From Nitrospira sp. (GTDB lineage Bacteria; Nitrospirota; Nitrospiria; Nitrospirales; Nitrospiraceae), in contig CP126121.1 of NCBI GenBank assembly GCA_030123625.1, positions 3,760,179 to 3,824,178 of the forward strand: 64,000 nucleotides of DNA. The letters run 5' to 3'. The notes beneath the pieces were generated by a model. It was not told the DNA's origin. It ran no database searches and saw only the letters and a program-made list of their open reading frames with translations. A program made the position numbers and the translations under genes. Position 1 is the stretch's first letter. Every line of letters begins with the position of its first letter. Shown piece after piece: positions 32,586 to 42,101 of the stretch.

Positions 32586-33221
32586 ATGGCAATACGATTG
32601 GGCGACGATGCGCCGAATTTTACGGCAGACACGACGGAAGGTACGATTAATTTTCACGAATGGCTGGGTAACAGTTGGGGAATTCTCTTTTCACACCCCA
32701 AGGACTACACCCCGGTGTGTACGACGGAGCTGGGCACTGTGGCCAAAATCTCGCCGGAGTTCAAAAAACGGGGCGTCAAAGTGATCGCCGTCAGTGTGGA
32801 TCCGATGGATTCACACAAAGGCTGGATCAACGACATCAATGAAACGCAAAAGACGACGATGAACTACCCCATCATCGCCGATCCGGATAAGAAGGTGGCC
32901 GCACTGTACGATATGATCCATCCCAACGCCATCGATAATATGACGGTGCGATCGGTCTTTGTGATCGGTCCGGACAAGAAGGTCAAACTCACGTTGACCT
33001 ATCCCGCTTCGTGCGGCAGGAACTTCGATGAGTTGTTGAGAGTGATCGACTCTCTTCAACTGACATCGAAGTACAAGGTCGCCACTCCGGCAAACTGGAA
33101 AGAGGGGGAGGATTGCATCATTACTCCAGCGGTTGACGACGCGGAAGCCAAGCGGCTCTTCCCGAAAGGGTTCACCACCGTCAAGCCGTATCTCCGCTAT
33201 ACTCCGCAGCCGAATCGGTAA
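32586..33221 (+). CDS. 1-Cys peroxiredoxin (Prx6 type)
   Basis: 211 aa from ATG 32586, with AGGAGGT 6 bases upstream. Peroxidatic Cys45 in HPKDYTPVCTTELG, and the extended C-terminal half (EGEDCIITPAV, FTTVKPYLRYTPQP) typical of the Prx6 subfamily. Reduces hydrogen peroxide and organic hydroperoxides in the cytoplasm. Monocistronic by position. Confidence 0.95.
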   Translation: MAIRLGDDAPNFTADTTEGTINFHEWLGNSWGILFSHPKDYTPVCTTELGTVAKISPEFKKRGVKVIAVSVDPMDSHKGWINDINETQKTTMNYPIIADPDKKVAALYDMIHPNAIDNMTVRSVFVIGPDKKVKLTLTYPASCGRNFDELLRVIDSLQLTSKYKVATPANWKEGEDCIITPAVDDAEAKRLFPKGFTTVKPYLRYTPQPNR

Positions 33222-33246
33222 TCATCGAATCGTTCCCGCTGGAATA

Positions 33247-33274
33247 GGCAGAAGGTGCGGTCGCACCTTCTGCC
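33247..33274. repeat. Strong hairpin after the peroxiredoxin gene
   Basis: GGCAGAAGGTGCG and its complement CGCACCTTCTGCC are separated by two bases, 26 bases after the stop codon. There is no T-run after it, so it is a possible weak terminator or 3' stabilising stem rather than a classic intrinsic terminator. Confidence 0.6.
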
Positions 33275-33415
33275 GGTTCCCCTACCAGAGACTGATGTCC
33301 CCGTGCCGCGTCTGTTCCGGTACACATTCTTGTTCAGAATTATTCGTTTTCCTGGACAGAAAAATACTTGCTGAGTATTCTTACGTGGTGAAACAGGAAG
33401 GTGAAAAAAATTTTC

Positions 33416-33444
33416 TTGCCATGTTTCGACAACTTAGGCATACT
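33416..33444 (+). promoter_or_regulatory. Possible promoter of the porin gene
   Basis: TTGCCA (33416-33421), 17-base spacer, CATACT (33439-33444), about 88 bases before the porin ATG. A stem ACTCCCCG/CGGGGAGT (33442-33466) would lie at or near the 5' end of the transcript. Confidence 0.4.
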
Positions 33445-33532
33445 CCCCGCCGACTTCCCGGGGAGTGAACGTTTTTGGACATAGGTGCAGGTGGGCAGTG
33501 GTTTCTTATTACTCACAAGGGAGGGCATCAGT

Positions 33533-34843
33533 ATGAAGGGACATGTTGCGAGGCGGTGGAAACAATTTGTAGTTGCTGGGGCCATGGCGGCGCTGGTGGC
33601 TGGGATGGGGTCCACGCTGCCGAGTGCCTATGCTGGTGGAACGATCAAGGCCGATGATGACAAGTGGATCTCCATCGGCATGGGAATCCGGACCAGTTTC
33701 AACTCCATAGAGGATGGAGCTGTGAACGGTCATGCCTACAGCAATGAGTTCACTATCAACAATGCTCGTATCTACATCAACGGGCAGATCCACAAATATG
33801 TCAAGTTCGAGTTCAATACGGATTGCTTCAACTGTAATATTGTCGGCACGCAGCAGGTTGGCGGTGGGACTGGTTTTGGAGCTAACTCCTCGATCGGCTT
33901 GCTCGATGCGATCGGCAAGTTCGAGTTCAATGAGATGGTCAATATCTGGGTCGGACGCATGTTGCTCCCGAGCGAGCGCGGTGAGTTGAACGGTCCCTTC
34001 TACCATGCCACCTTCGATGGTTTCAGAACACCGCTCTTCCCCGCCGACTTCAGCGGCAATTTTAACGCTGGGGGCGGTGGTGGAGCCGGTCTCTATGGTC
34101 GTGACAATGCGGCGACCTTCTGGGGCAAGATTCACCCCTTCGGCACCCATTTATTGTATGTTGCGAGCGTGTCTCAAGGATTGCGGAACGGACCCAATAC
34201 GGGCAACAGCTTGATGTACACGGGGCGTTTGCAGTGGAATCTGTTGAACGATGAACCGAGCCCAGGCTATTACACAGCCGGTACCTATTACGGAACAGCC
34301 GGGGATATCTTCGCGATTGCCGGAAACGTGCAGCACCAAAAGGATGGAGCAGGGAACGCAGGGACCGCCCTTGGAGGAGGGAACTTCACTGGAACTAATG
34401 TGTCGGATTTCACCGGACTGTCCGTCGACCTGTTGATCGAAAAGGTTCTCCCGAACAACATGGGTGTGTTTACGTTCAACGGTGAATTCAAGCGGTTTTT
34501 CGCCAACTATGGGACCGGCGCCTTCACTGCGCCTACGACTTGTTTCTGCATTTTCAATGGCCATTCTTGGACGGCCTACGGCCTGTACCTCATTCCCAAT
34601 GAGATCGGCATCGGACGGTTCCAACCATATGTGCGGTTTACGAGCGTCAGTCCATTGTACAGCGCCATGCGGGAGGAGTTTGAGTACGGTGTGAACTATA
34701 TCATCTCGGGCCACAATGCTCGTATCTCTGCCTACGGTCGATATGGCGATATCGAAACTAAGGGTGTCTTTGGTAACTATGGGCCAAGTGCGCAAGGGAA
34801 TAAGGTCGATTCGTTCCACGTGGCGTTGCAGCTGCAATACTAA
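33533..34843 (+). CDS. Outer-membrane porin-like beta-barrel protein
   Basis: 436 aa from ATG 33533 (GGGAGGG 8 bases upstream). Signal peptide MKGHVARRWKQFVVAGAMAA...PSAYA. The mature part has alternating beta-strands (HKYVKFEFNTDCFNC, NEMVNIWVGRMLLPSERGEL, FQPYVRFTSVSP, HNARISAYGRYGD) and ends in an aromatic residue (VALQLQY), as outer-membrane barrels do for BAM recognition. A Gly-rich loop FNAGGGGGAGLYG is notable. Substrate unknown. It has its own promoter candidate and a strong terminator. Confidence 0.87.
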   Translation: MKGHVARRWKQFVVAGAMAALVAGMGSTLPSAYAGGTIKADDDKWISIGMGIRTSFNSIEDGAVNGHAYSNEFTINNARIYINGQIHKYVKFEFNTDCFNCNIVGTQQVGGGTGFGANSSIGLLDAIGKFEFNEMVNIWVGRMLLPSERGELNGPFYHATFDGFRTPLFPADFSGNFNAGGGGGAGLYGRDNAATFWGKIHPFGTHLLYVASVSQGLRNGPNTGNSLMYTGRLQWNLLNDEPSPGYYTAGTYYGTAGDIFAIAGNVQHQKDGAGNAGTALGGGNFTGTNVSDFTGLSVDLLIEKVLPNNMGVFTFNGEFKRFFANYGTGAFTAPTTCFCIFNGHSWTAYGLYLIPNEIGIGRFQPYVRFTSVSPLYSAMREEFEYGVNYIISGHNARISAYGRYGDIETKGVFGNYGPSAQGNKVDSFHVALQLQY

Positions 34844-34875
34844 GCAGTTCTCGTAAACGAGAACGTCTCTCCCCA

Positions 34876-34919
34876 CAAGAGCCGGAACCCACATGTTGGG
34901 TTCCGGCTCTTGGTTTTTG
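34876..34919 (+). terminator. Intrinsic terminator of the porin gene
   Basis: Perfect 16-bp stem (34876-34891 with 34897-34912) with 5-base loop CATGT, followed by GTTTTTGTTT. It lies 33 bases after the porin stop. The other strand has no T-run after the stem, so it works only for the plus-strand gene. Confidence 0.93.
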
Positions 34920-34961
34920 TTTCCCTATGCACAGTTCGCGGGTAATAGAAACATTGGAGAG

Positions 34962-37136
34962 TTACACAAGCACGAGACCTGCATCGCGGGTCTTTTTCCA
35001 CGAAGAGGTGGCCAGGAAGGCATTGAATGTTGATTCACTTCCTGGAAACCGTTGGCAAGCCTCCCGCATATGCGGATAGGTCTGACATGCCTGCCTCGGG
35101 GTGGCATCTTTAATCAATTGCTCCAACCATCGGGCCTCTGGTTCGGGTAGTGAAATAACGCGATCCTGCCTGGTACCGGTAACCATCAGAGTTGCTCTCT
35201 TTCCGATCGGCTCACAGGTCACTGTTCCACCCAGCCAGACTACACGCCGTTCTAGGTCAGAGTGATCATCAATTGTCCGCTTGTTGAGCAAGTGTCTGAG
35301 CCATGTGGAAGATACCTGAGGGCGCGGGACTTCATCATCGAACCACTGACGGACGTCGAGGTCGAGTCCCCGCCGTTCAAGGTAGTTCAGGAGTGATCGT
35401 CGTAGTCCTTCGCCGAGCCAGGTCGGCGTTTCTACTCGGTCATCGTGATGCAGAAAGTCATTCTCTGCGAAGCCTTGGAATTCCGGCCCGAGAATGCGCA
35501 CCGCATGGGCGGTGGGATCCAACCCCACCGGGCTGTGAGCGGTGACTGTAAAACGATGCCAAAAGGCCGATTGAAGAAGATCCGCCGCGACAAGCTGGCG
35601 GACTCGTTCGAGGGAATCGATGGTTTCTTGAATCGTCTCCGATGGGCAACCATACATGAGGTAGGCATGGATCAGGATGCCGGCATCTTTGAACCCGGCG
35701 GCGACCAATGCGGTCTGATCGACGGTGATGCCTTTCTTCATATTGTCCAGTAGCCGATCCGAGGCGGCCTCAAGCCCCGCCGTCACCGCGATACAACCGG
35801 AGGCGGAAAGAAGGCGGCAAAGGTCCGGTGAAAAAGCGGTCTCAAAGCGGATATTTCCCCACCAGGTGATATCGAGTCGTCGCTCCAAGAGGGCAAGGGC
35901 CAGCGACTTCAATGCTGCCGGTGGGGCGGCCTCATCAACGAAGTGGAACCCTCGTCGACCCGTCTCGGCGGAAAGTTGCTCGATCTGTTGGATGAGCCGC
36001 TCGGTCGGTGTCATCTCGTACCGACTGATATAGGTGAGCCCTATATCGCAGAAGGTGCATTGTTTCCAATAGCAGCCGTGTGCCACGGTGAGTTTATTCC
36101 AATGACCTTCCGACCAGAGGCGATGCATCGGATTGGTGCTGTCGAGAATAGTCAGGTAGCGATCCAATTCCAGGCCGCGGTAGGTGGGACAACCGATGTC
36201 GTTCATTGTGAAGTCGCGTGACAAGGAATCATCGGCGTAGACTACACGAGCGTGCTGACGATACATCGTGCGACACAGCGATCGGCGCGGGCCCAAGCCG
36301 GAAATATATTCAATTAAGGAGAGGAGCGGCCGTTCACCGTTGTCGAACGTAATAAAGTCGACATAATCGAACACTCGTGGATCGGCCATCCGGCGCAATT
36401 CCGTGTTCACATAGCCGCCGCCGATAACCACCGGCAGGTGTGGGTGGTGCTGCTTGAGCGCCTTTGCAATGCAAAATGCCCCATAGAGATTACCCGGGAA
36501 CGGTATGGAGAGACCGATCAGCGAGGGGTTGACGCGGTTGAAATGCTTCCAGAATGAATCCAGGAGCCATTCATCAGTCAGGCTCGGTGGTTCCGCCAAG
36601 GCGGTCATGATTTGATCAAACGATGAGGCGCTGCACCCGATATGCTCGGCATATCGGCTTAAGGCAAAGTACGGTGTAATAGTGGCTTGTACCAAATCAG
36701 CGAGATCTTCGAGGAAGAAGGTCGCCCATTGTTTGGCCCTATCATCCACCGATACAGAGCGTGGAAATTTCCTGCGACCTCGGAATCGCGGGCCCTGGGG
36801 CAACACTCCGGGTTGGATCAAGCAGGCGGCGATCTCTGGAGTTTTACCCTGTAAGAAGGCGACGACCGGACCGATCATGTCCACGTAGGTCTGTTCGTTT
36901 CTCATCATGCCGAGGGCTTCCTTGGGGAGAGCATCCTCTTGACCGTGAAGTTGTCGGAAGACAGTTCGTAGCCCCTCGGGACTGAATAGGCGCAACACCA
37001 TCTCGATGCCCAAGTCGGCTTGCTCGGCCTCGATTCCACGAGACTGAAGAAACCCCGTTAAATAGGCGGTGGATGGGTAGGGAGTGTTCAGCTGAGTCAA
37101 GGGAGGAATAACCAACAAGACACGAGGGGTAGCCAT
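34962..37136 (-). CDS. B12-binding-domain radical SAM protein
   Basis: 724 aa. N-terminal cobalamin-binding-like Rossmann part (VLLVIPPLTQLNTPYPSTAY; later PSLIGLSIPFPGN and LPVVIGGGYVN). Radical SAM core near residues 355-560 with cysteines in HGCYWKQCTFCDIG, a CX4CX2C spacing instead of the usual CX3CX2C, then ITWWGNIRFE and AVTAGLEAASDRLL. C-terminal extension of about 150 residues ends in a Trp-containing segment. Substrate unknown. It stands alone between convergent porin and a flagellar-rod-like gene. Confidence 0.88.
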   Translation of the reverse strand: MATPRVLLVIPPLTQLNTPYPSTAYLTGFLQSRGIEAEQADLGIEMVLRLFSPEGLRTVFRQLHGQEDALPKEALGMMRNEQTYVDMIGPVVAFLQGKTPEIAACLIQPGVLPQGPRFRGRRKFPRSVSVDDRAKQWATFFLEDLADLVQATITPYFALSRYAEHIGCSASSFDQIMTALAEPPSLTDEWLLDSFWKHFNRVNPSLIGLSIPFPGNLYGAFCIAKALKQHHPHLPVVIGGGYVNTELRRMADPRVFDYVDFITFDNGERPLLSLIEYISGLGPRRSLCRTMYRQHARVVYADDSLSRDFTMNDIGCPTYRGLELDRYLTILDSTNPMHRLWSEGHWNKLTVAHGCYWKQCTFCDIGLTYISRYEMTPTERLIQQIEQLSAETGRRGFHFVDEAAPPAALKSLALALLERRLDITWWGNIRFETAFSPDLCRLLSASGCIAVTAGLEAASDRLLDNMKKGITVDQTALVAAGFKDAGILIHAYLMYGCPSETIQETIDSLERVRQLVAADLLQSAFWHRFTVTAHSPVGLDPTAHAVRILGPEFQGFAENDFLHHDDRVETPTWLGEGLRRSLLNYLERRGLDLDVRQWFDDEVPRPQVSSTWLRHLLNKRTIDDHSDLERRVVWLGGTVTCEPIGKRATLMVTGTRQDRVISLPEPEARWLEQLIKDATPRQACQTYPHMREACQRFPGSESTFNAFLATSSWKKTRDAGLVLV

Positions 37137-37217
37137 GGCCTCGACATAGCATACGGATCGGAGGGAAAGCTATGCAGAAGGGATGTTGCTAATTAATCTT
37201 GACTTCGGTCCCAGCCG

Positions 37218-37571
37218 TTATTTCTTGATGTCCAGGATGCTGCCGAGTAAGGCATTTCCCGTTCGTAAGGTCTGGAGATTGGCTTCAAAGCTACGTTGAG
37301 CCGCAATCTGCTGCACCACTTCGTCACCTAGATCGACGTTCGAGAGCTCGACCATGGTCTGATTACCTCCTGTGTCTCGAAGAACGGTTGGGCCGGATGA
37401 GTCGTCTTTCTCAACAACAGGGAGGACCCCACCGCTCGGGATTTCGACGAACTCCGTTCTGGATCTCTTGAATCCTTCGGTATTGACGTTGGCGACGTTG
37501 TGCGCAACGACCTCGATCTGTTTGCCGATGGCGGCCAGGCCCGACAGTGCTGTATGGATAGCGGAAATCAT
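37218..37571 (-). CDS. Stand-alone flagellar rod/hook-type protein
   Basis: 117 aa. N-terminal Flg_bb_rod motif (ALSGLAAIGKQIEVVAHNVANVNTEGF, here split: HNVANVNTEGFKRSRTEF) and C-terminal Flg_bbr_C motif (VDLGDEVVQQIAAQRSFEAN). This is the FlgC/FlgG type reduced to its two termini. No other flagellar genes are in the window. It may serve the basal-body rod from an isolated locus or be a remnant. Confidence 0.85.
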   Translation of the reverse strand: MISAIHTALSGLAAIGKQIEVVAHNVANVNTEGFKRSRTEFVEIPSGGVLPVVEKDDSSGPTVLRDTGGNQTMVELSNVDLGDEVVQQIAAQRSFEANLQTLRTGNALLGSILDIKK

Positions 37572-38041
37572 GCGGCACCTCCATTCAGTTGCGATTGGAA
37601 TTCGGAGAAAGGCACCGAGGAAATGGGAGGAGCCTGACTGGGCAGATCATTCATTGTGTGGCAGCTAGGCTGACCCTGGAACATGTTCCGTCCCTGTTAA
37701 GGTCCCTCGGCTTTGCGTCCCACCCTCTCAGGTGGTTTGCCTTTTTCACTCTGTCGAAAACTGTATCGGCCGTTCGATCTCAGACTTGAGCGTACGATTG
37801 ATTGGAGTGCAACAGAGACAGATCAATGCAACGGCGAACGACCGCTACGAACGGGCAGAATCGAGTACAAAGGTGCGGTTCGAATTGCTCGCAGCCGACG
37901 TCAATGGCGTATCGCTCGGGGAGCTTGCAGCATGACCTTTCCAGGATCCTTAATTTAGAATATACACCTAGGTACCGATAAGGTATGACCGACAGATCAT
38001 ATTCTTTGTGCCGGTGAGGTGACGGCGATGCAGGTCGATGT
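37572..38041. other. Intergenic region between flagellar-rod-like and kinase genes
   Basis: 470 bases with divergent promoters expected. A weak ORF at 37732-37935 ends with a protein-like VRLIGVQQRQINATANDRYE and ELLAADVNGVSLGELAA, but it lacks a ribosome binding site, and I cannot identify it; it may be a small gene. Confidence 0.35.
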
Positions 38042-39979
38042 ATGACGGTTCCCGCCATACCCATTCCAGATCATCCTTCCAATGGTTCTCCGGCTTGGCT
38101 GCCGACCCAAGAGGATATTTCCCTCATTCTCAAGACTTCGATTGAATCTATTTTTATTACAGACCCAAAAGGCCGCATCTTATTTCTCAATCCCACAGCG
38201 CAACAACTTGTCGGCAGAACGCGTGATGTCATCGGACGGGAATTTCATGACCTTACTGGTTGCTTGACATCAGGCGAAAGTGAAGTCGTCCAATGTCCGT
38301 TCACTCGGATGGTGAACACTGGGGAACCTGTCGTGATCACTTCCCATTTTTGGAATCGAGAAGACGCGATACAGTTCGAGTTGTCACTCACGTTCTGGCC
38401 GAGAACACAACAAGGACTGCCGATCGGCGGCCTGGTGGTTGTCCGTGATCTGACCGATGCGATGGAGATTCAGAAAGATGTACAACGCGCCGCGCGGCTG
38501 GCCGAGGATGCGCCAAATCCTATTGTAGAGTTTGATGCGACGGGTGCCATGCTCTATGCCAATACCGGTATGCTCAATTTGATGACTCGATGCGGACTAC
38601 TCGAAGCCGGGATCGAAGTGATGTTCCCGGCTGCTCTATCAGGCATGCTTCAGGAATGTCTTACGACCAATTCCACGCTGTTGCAGGTTGAACATGTCGT
38701 GGCGGATCGGGTTATCGCATGGTCGTTCTTCCCCCTGAGAGAGTTGGAACTCGTCCGCGCATATGGGCTCGATATCACCTCGGATGTGGCTTTGCGTCGT
38801 GCGAAAGCGGCAGCTGAAGAATCTGCGCGGGCGAAGGGAATCTTTCTCGCCACGATGAGCCATGAGCTTCGAACTCCGATGAATGGAGTGCTGGGATGCA
38901 CACAGCTCCTCAAGGACACATCACTGACCGACCAGCAGCGGAAGCTGATAGAGACGATGCATCGCTCTGCAGAGTCGTTGTTGACGTTGGTGAACGACAT
39001 TCTCGATTTTTCAAAAATCGAAGCGGGCAAGTTGACGCTAGAGGTGGCCGATGTCAATCTGCCGACACTGATCCAAGACGTCACGACGTTGGCGGAGGGG
39101 TTGGCTTCCCCAAAAGGTCTCACTATTTCTGTCAAGATTGATGACAATGTTCCGGATGAATTCCGAGGCGATCCGATCAGGCTGAGACAGATCCTCTTCA
39201 ATCTCGTCGGGAATGCGATTAAGTTCACAAAACAGGGAGGAGTTACGATTGCCATCGCGTTAAAGCGAGATGCGATCGACGAACCTGACGTGGTGGTTTT
39301 ACAGTGGAGCGTGCAAGATACGGGAATCGGACTCACTCCTGAGCAACAAGCCCATCTGTTTAAGGCATACGTACAAGCCGACGCTTCGACGGCGAGACGA
39401 TTTGGGGGAACAGGCCTCGGGCTCATGATCTGCCGTCAACTCGTCGAGTTGATGGGAGGGACGATCTCTGTCAACAGCCGGTTCGGTCACGGCAGTACGT
39501 TCTCCTATACCACCAACCTTCTTCCAGCCATTCATCGAGAACCCGCAGCATCTTCGCTGGGCAGGGATCAACGCGGTGCAGAAGGAGAACCGGTGGAGCC
39601 GCTGCGCGTCCTGGTCGCGGACGACAATGAAATCAATCAGGTTGTCGTCTGTAAGTTTTTACAGAAGCTTGGCTGTCAGGTCGAAGTCGCCCGCACTGGT
39701 TGTGAAGCGGTGGAGGCCATCACTCGAACAGCGTATGACGCCGTGTTGATGGATTGTGAGATGCCCGAGATGGACGGCTATGAGGCTACCAGAGAAATTC
39801 GTCGCCGCGAGGAAGGCACGCCGAGCCATCTTCCTATTGTGGCCCTCACCGGTCATACGTCCGACGAAGAAGTCCGGAAGTGTCATCAGGCCGGCATGGA
39901 TCGAGTCATGACTAAGCCGGTCACGTTGACCGTGCTCCGTGCGAATCTTCAAGAATTGTTACGCAACGCCGACTCCTGA
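38042..39979 (+). CDS. Hybrid sensor histidine kinase with receiver domain
   Basis: 645 aa, soluble. PAS domain at about 25-140 (ESIFITDPKGRILFLNPTAQ), a second PAS-like part at 150-250, HisKA with phospho-acceptor His274 (ATMSHELRTPMNGVLG), HATPase boxes (LFNLVGNAIKFTKQG, VQDTGIGL, FGGTGLGLMI), and a C-terminal receiver domain with Asp571 (AVLMDCEMPEMDGYEA) and Lys in RVMTKPVTL. No membrane segments, so it senses a cytoplasmic signal. There is no output domain, and a separate partner such as an Hpt protein is expected but not seen here. Confidence 0.95.
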   Translation: MTVPAIPIPDHPSNGSPAWLPTQEDISLILKTSIESIFITDPKGRILFLNPTAQQLVGRTRDVIGREFHDLTGCLTSGESEVVQCPFTRMVNTGEPVVITSHFWNREDAIQFELSLTFWPRTQQGLPIGGLVVVRDLTDAMEIQKDVQRAARLAEDAPNPIVEFDATGAMLYANTGMLNLMTRCGLLEAGIEVMFPAALSGMLQECLTTNSTLLQVEHVVADRVIAWSFFPLRELELVRAYGLDITSDVALRRAKAAAEESARAKGIFLATMSHELRTPMNGVLGCTQLLKDTSLTDQQRKLIETMHRSAESLLTLVNDILDFSKIEAGKLTLEVADVNLPTLIQDVTTLAEGLASPKGLTISVKIDDNVPDEFRGDPIRLRQILFNLVGNAIKFTKQGGVTIAIALKRDAIDEPDVVVLQWSVQDTGIGLTPEQQAHLFKAYVQADASTARRFGGTGLGLMICRQLVELMGGTISVNSRFGHGSTFSYTTNLLPAIHREPAASSLGRDQRGAEGEPVEPLRVLVADDNEINQVVVCKFLQKLGCQVEVARTGCEAVEAITRTAYDAVLMDCEMPEMDGYEATREIRRREEGTPSHLPIVALTGHTSDEEVRKCHQAGMDRVMTKPVTLTVLRANLQELLRNADS

Positions 39980-40055
39980 TACAGTCTTGCGCTCCGGTCT
40001 TTCTCACTTTGCCGATGGGGTAGACTCTATCCAGCCACTTCGGTAAAGTGACGCC

Positions 40056-40628
40056 ATGACGATGACTCATGCAGACGATAAATTTGTTCTCTACGGCGAT
40101 TTCAACTGTCCATTCTGCTATGCGCTGCACGAACGGTTGCACGACTTGAGCCTTATTGACCGGTGCGAGTGGCGTGGGGTGCAGCATGCGCCGCAGTTGC
40201 CTCGTCCCATGAAGCCGTGGAGCGGCTCGTTGGGAGCGGAGCTGCGGCACGAAGTTGCAATGGTGCAGCGATTGGCTCCAGGGTTGCCGATTGCGGTGCC
40301 GCCTGGGAAGCCGAATACCCTGCCGGCGATTGAACAAGGAGTTGCGCTCTTACGAAAAGATCCGCAGTACGGGATGGACTTTGTTCAGCGGACGTACCGC
40401 GCTTTCTGGCGCGAGGGTCGAGACATTTCCGATCCATTGATTTTGAAGGAGTTGGCGGGAGAATATTTTGCTGAGGACATTGACGGACACAATCAGCTCA
40501 TCGCACAGAAATGGGAAACTGCTTGGCATGCGACAGGTCAAAATGGAGTTCCTTTACTTGTGTCCCCCGAGGGCGATCTGCTCGTCGGATGTGTACCTGA
40601 AGAACAGGTCAGACAGTTCTTTATGTAA
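40056..40628 (+). CDS. DsbA-family thioredoxin-fold protein
   Basis: 190 aa with Cys18-Pro-Phe-Cys21 (YGDFNCPFCYALHER) and the helical insertion of the DsbA/FrnE/2-hydroxychromene isomerase group, ending with the cis-Pro-like GVPLLVSPEGDLLVG. No signal peptide, so it is a cytoplasmic oxidoreductase or isomerase, nearer FrnE than DsbA proper. Substrate unknown. Confidence 0.85.
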   Translation: MTMTHADDKFVLYGDFNCPFCYALHERLHDLSLIDRCEWRGVQHAPQLPRPMKPWSGSLGAELRHEVAMVQRLAPGLPIAVPPGKPNTLPAIEQGVALLRKDPQYGMDFVQRTYRAFWREGRDISDPLILKELAGEYFAEDIDGHNQLIAQKWETAWHATGQNGVPLLVSPEGDLLVGCVPEEQVRQFFM

Positions 40629-40640
40629 CCGATTTGCCAG

Positions 40641-41072
40641 GATGCTGAAAAAGGCCGCGAGCGGCATTTTCGCAAGACACCGCCGTCTCACCATCTCGGC
40701 GGCGTTCACAAGCGTGCCGCGCTTTATTCAGCGCGGCGTGAACCTCAGAGGCTCAACGTACCACCGGGCAAGAGCTGCGAGAGCAGCTGGGGGCGGGTGG
40801 GTGAGAAGGCTTACGCCTCGCCGCTAAGACACTGGGCGCTCGCCGACTCGCTCGCCTCGCGGCGAAGCCGAGGCACCCGTCCGCAAACGTGGAGAATTCT
40901 GACACTGCCGGCTCACCGACTCGCCGGCGCGCACAGACGTGGCGCTCTTTCTTCATCGCGCTGTGCGCCTCATTATTCTTCGCGTCGCGGACCTCGCTGG
41001 GCCTTGCTGAGGAACGGCGTGTCTTGGCGCGCTGGGGATGGGTGGGTGAGAACGACAGCCTTTTTGAGCACC
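40641..41072. repeat. MITE-like dispersed intergenic repeat, copy 1
   Basis: Starts GATGCTGAAAAAGGCC and ends with the inverse GCCTTTTTGAGCACC, giving imperfect terminal inverted repeats. Inside are GC-rich hairpins and the segment CTCAGAGGCTCAACGTACC, all shared with the copy at 61228-61441. It fills the gap between the DsbA-like and dehydrogenase genes. ORFs inside are not convincing. Confidence 0.8.
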
Positions 41073-41145
41073 CTGAAGTTATTCTGGTATTAGCGTCGAA
41101 CGAAACTTCCGCCCATATTTTTCGGCAGAGTTTTTCCACATCCGG

Positions 41146-42057
41146 TTACGTCAGAAGTCGAGAGGGAGTTCTGTCAGGGAACGTCAATTCGGCAACGGCT
41201 GATTTATCCAGATCGCCTTTTCCCATTTGCATCAAGCGCCGGTATTGGCCCAAGGTTGCGAGGGCGACGGGAAGCGAGAGGCCGGCGTTCTTCGCCAAGT
41301 CGAGCGCGATGGCCGAATCTTTTTCGGCGTGGGCTGGCGAAAAGTAACAGTCGTGTGCGCGGATCTGCATATCTTCTCCGTCCGTTTCCAATACTCGCGA
41401 AGCAGCTCCGGTCTGGCTGAATACCTCACGCAGGAGAGTCAGATCGATTCCCAGCGCCGCTCCCAGTCCCAACCCTTCGGCCAAGGCGGCAGTATTGCTG
41501 TTCATCACCATGTTGACGAGCGCTTTGACTTTTGCCGCCTCTCCGGCTGAGCCGATATATCGTACCGTTGTCCCGAGACTGTCCAGCACCGGGCGAGCCC
41601 TATTGAATACGTCCTGCCTGCCTCCACACATGAGATACAGAGTACCTTGGCGCGCTTGCGTTATGCTACTCGCCATGCAGGCCTCAAGGGCCGCGCCGCC
41701 GTGCCGTTCAACCGTTTGTTCGATGTCGATGTGGAGCGCCGGCGTGAGAGTCGCACAGTTGATGAACAGCCGGTTTTTCGCGTGAGCCATCAAGCCGGTC
41801 GGGTCCTGTTCAGCATAAATGTCCCGCATCGCAGCGTCATCCGATACGACGGTGATGACGATATCCGATAGTTCGGCAACGCGTGCCGGTGAGGCGACCG
41901 CTTCCGAGCCAAGCTCGTGTGCCAAGGATTCCGATGCTTCGGTATGACGGTCCTGAACCGCCGCGATGCGGTAGTTCTGATCATTCAATCGCCTGGCCAT
42001 ATTGGCCCCCATCCGACCTACTCCGACGAACCCGATGCGAGTGTCTGTGTCCGCCAT
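41146..42057 (-). CDS. 3-hydroxyisobutyrate dehydrogenase family protein
   Basis: 303 aa from ATG 42057 (GGAAAGGA upstream). Rossmann motif IGFVGVGRMGANMARRLNDQ, substrate-side EACMASSITQARQGTLYLMC, and the catalytic Lys segment AAKVKALVNMVMNSNTAALA of the beta-hydroxyacid dehydrogenases. NAD(P)-dependent oxidoreductase; specific substrate not clear (glyoxylate/succinic semialdehyde reductase is also possible). It starts 44 bases after the lipoprotein gene on the same strand. Confidence 0.9.
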   Translation of the reverse strand: MADTDTRIGFVGVGRMGANMARRLNDQNYRIAAVQDRHTEASESLAHELGSEAVASPARVAELSDIVITVVSDDAAMRDIYAEQDPTGLMAHAKNRLFINCATLTPALHIDIEQTVERHGGAALEACMASSITQARQGTLYLMCGGRQDVFNRARPVLDSLGTTVRYIGSAGEAAKVKALVNMVMNSNTAALAEGLGLGAALGIDLTLLREVFSQTGAASRVLETDGEDMQIRAHDCYFSPAHAEKDSAIALDLAKNAGLSLPVALATLGQYRRLMQMGKGDLDKSAVAELTFPDRTPSRLLT

Positions 42058-42101
42058 GGGAAAGCATCCTTTCCGAGGCCATACGACTCCGGATGGAATC
42101 G

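Noticed and set aside
40753..41347. ORFs within the intergenic repeat before the dehydrogenase gene
   Set aside because: They fall in hairpin-rich repeat DNA shared with 61.2-61.4 kb and have no ribosome binding sites.
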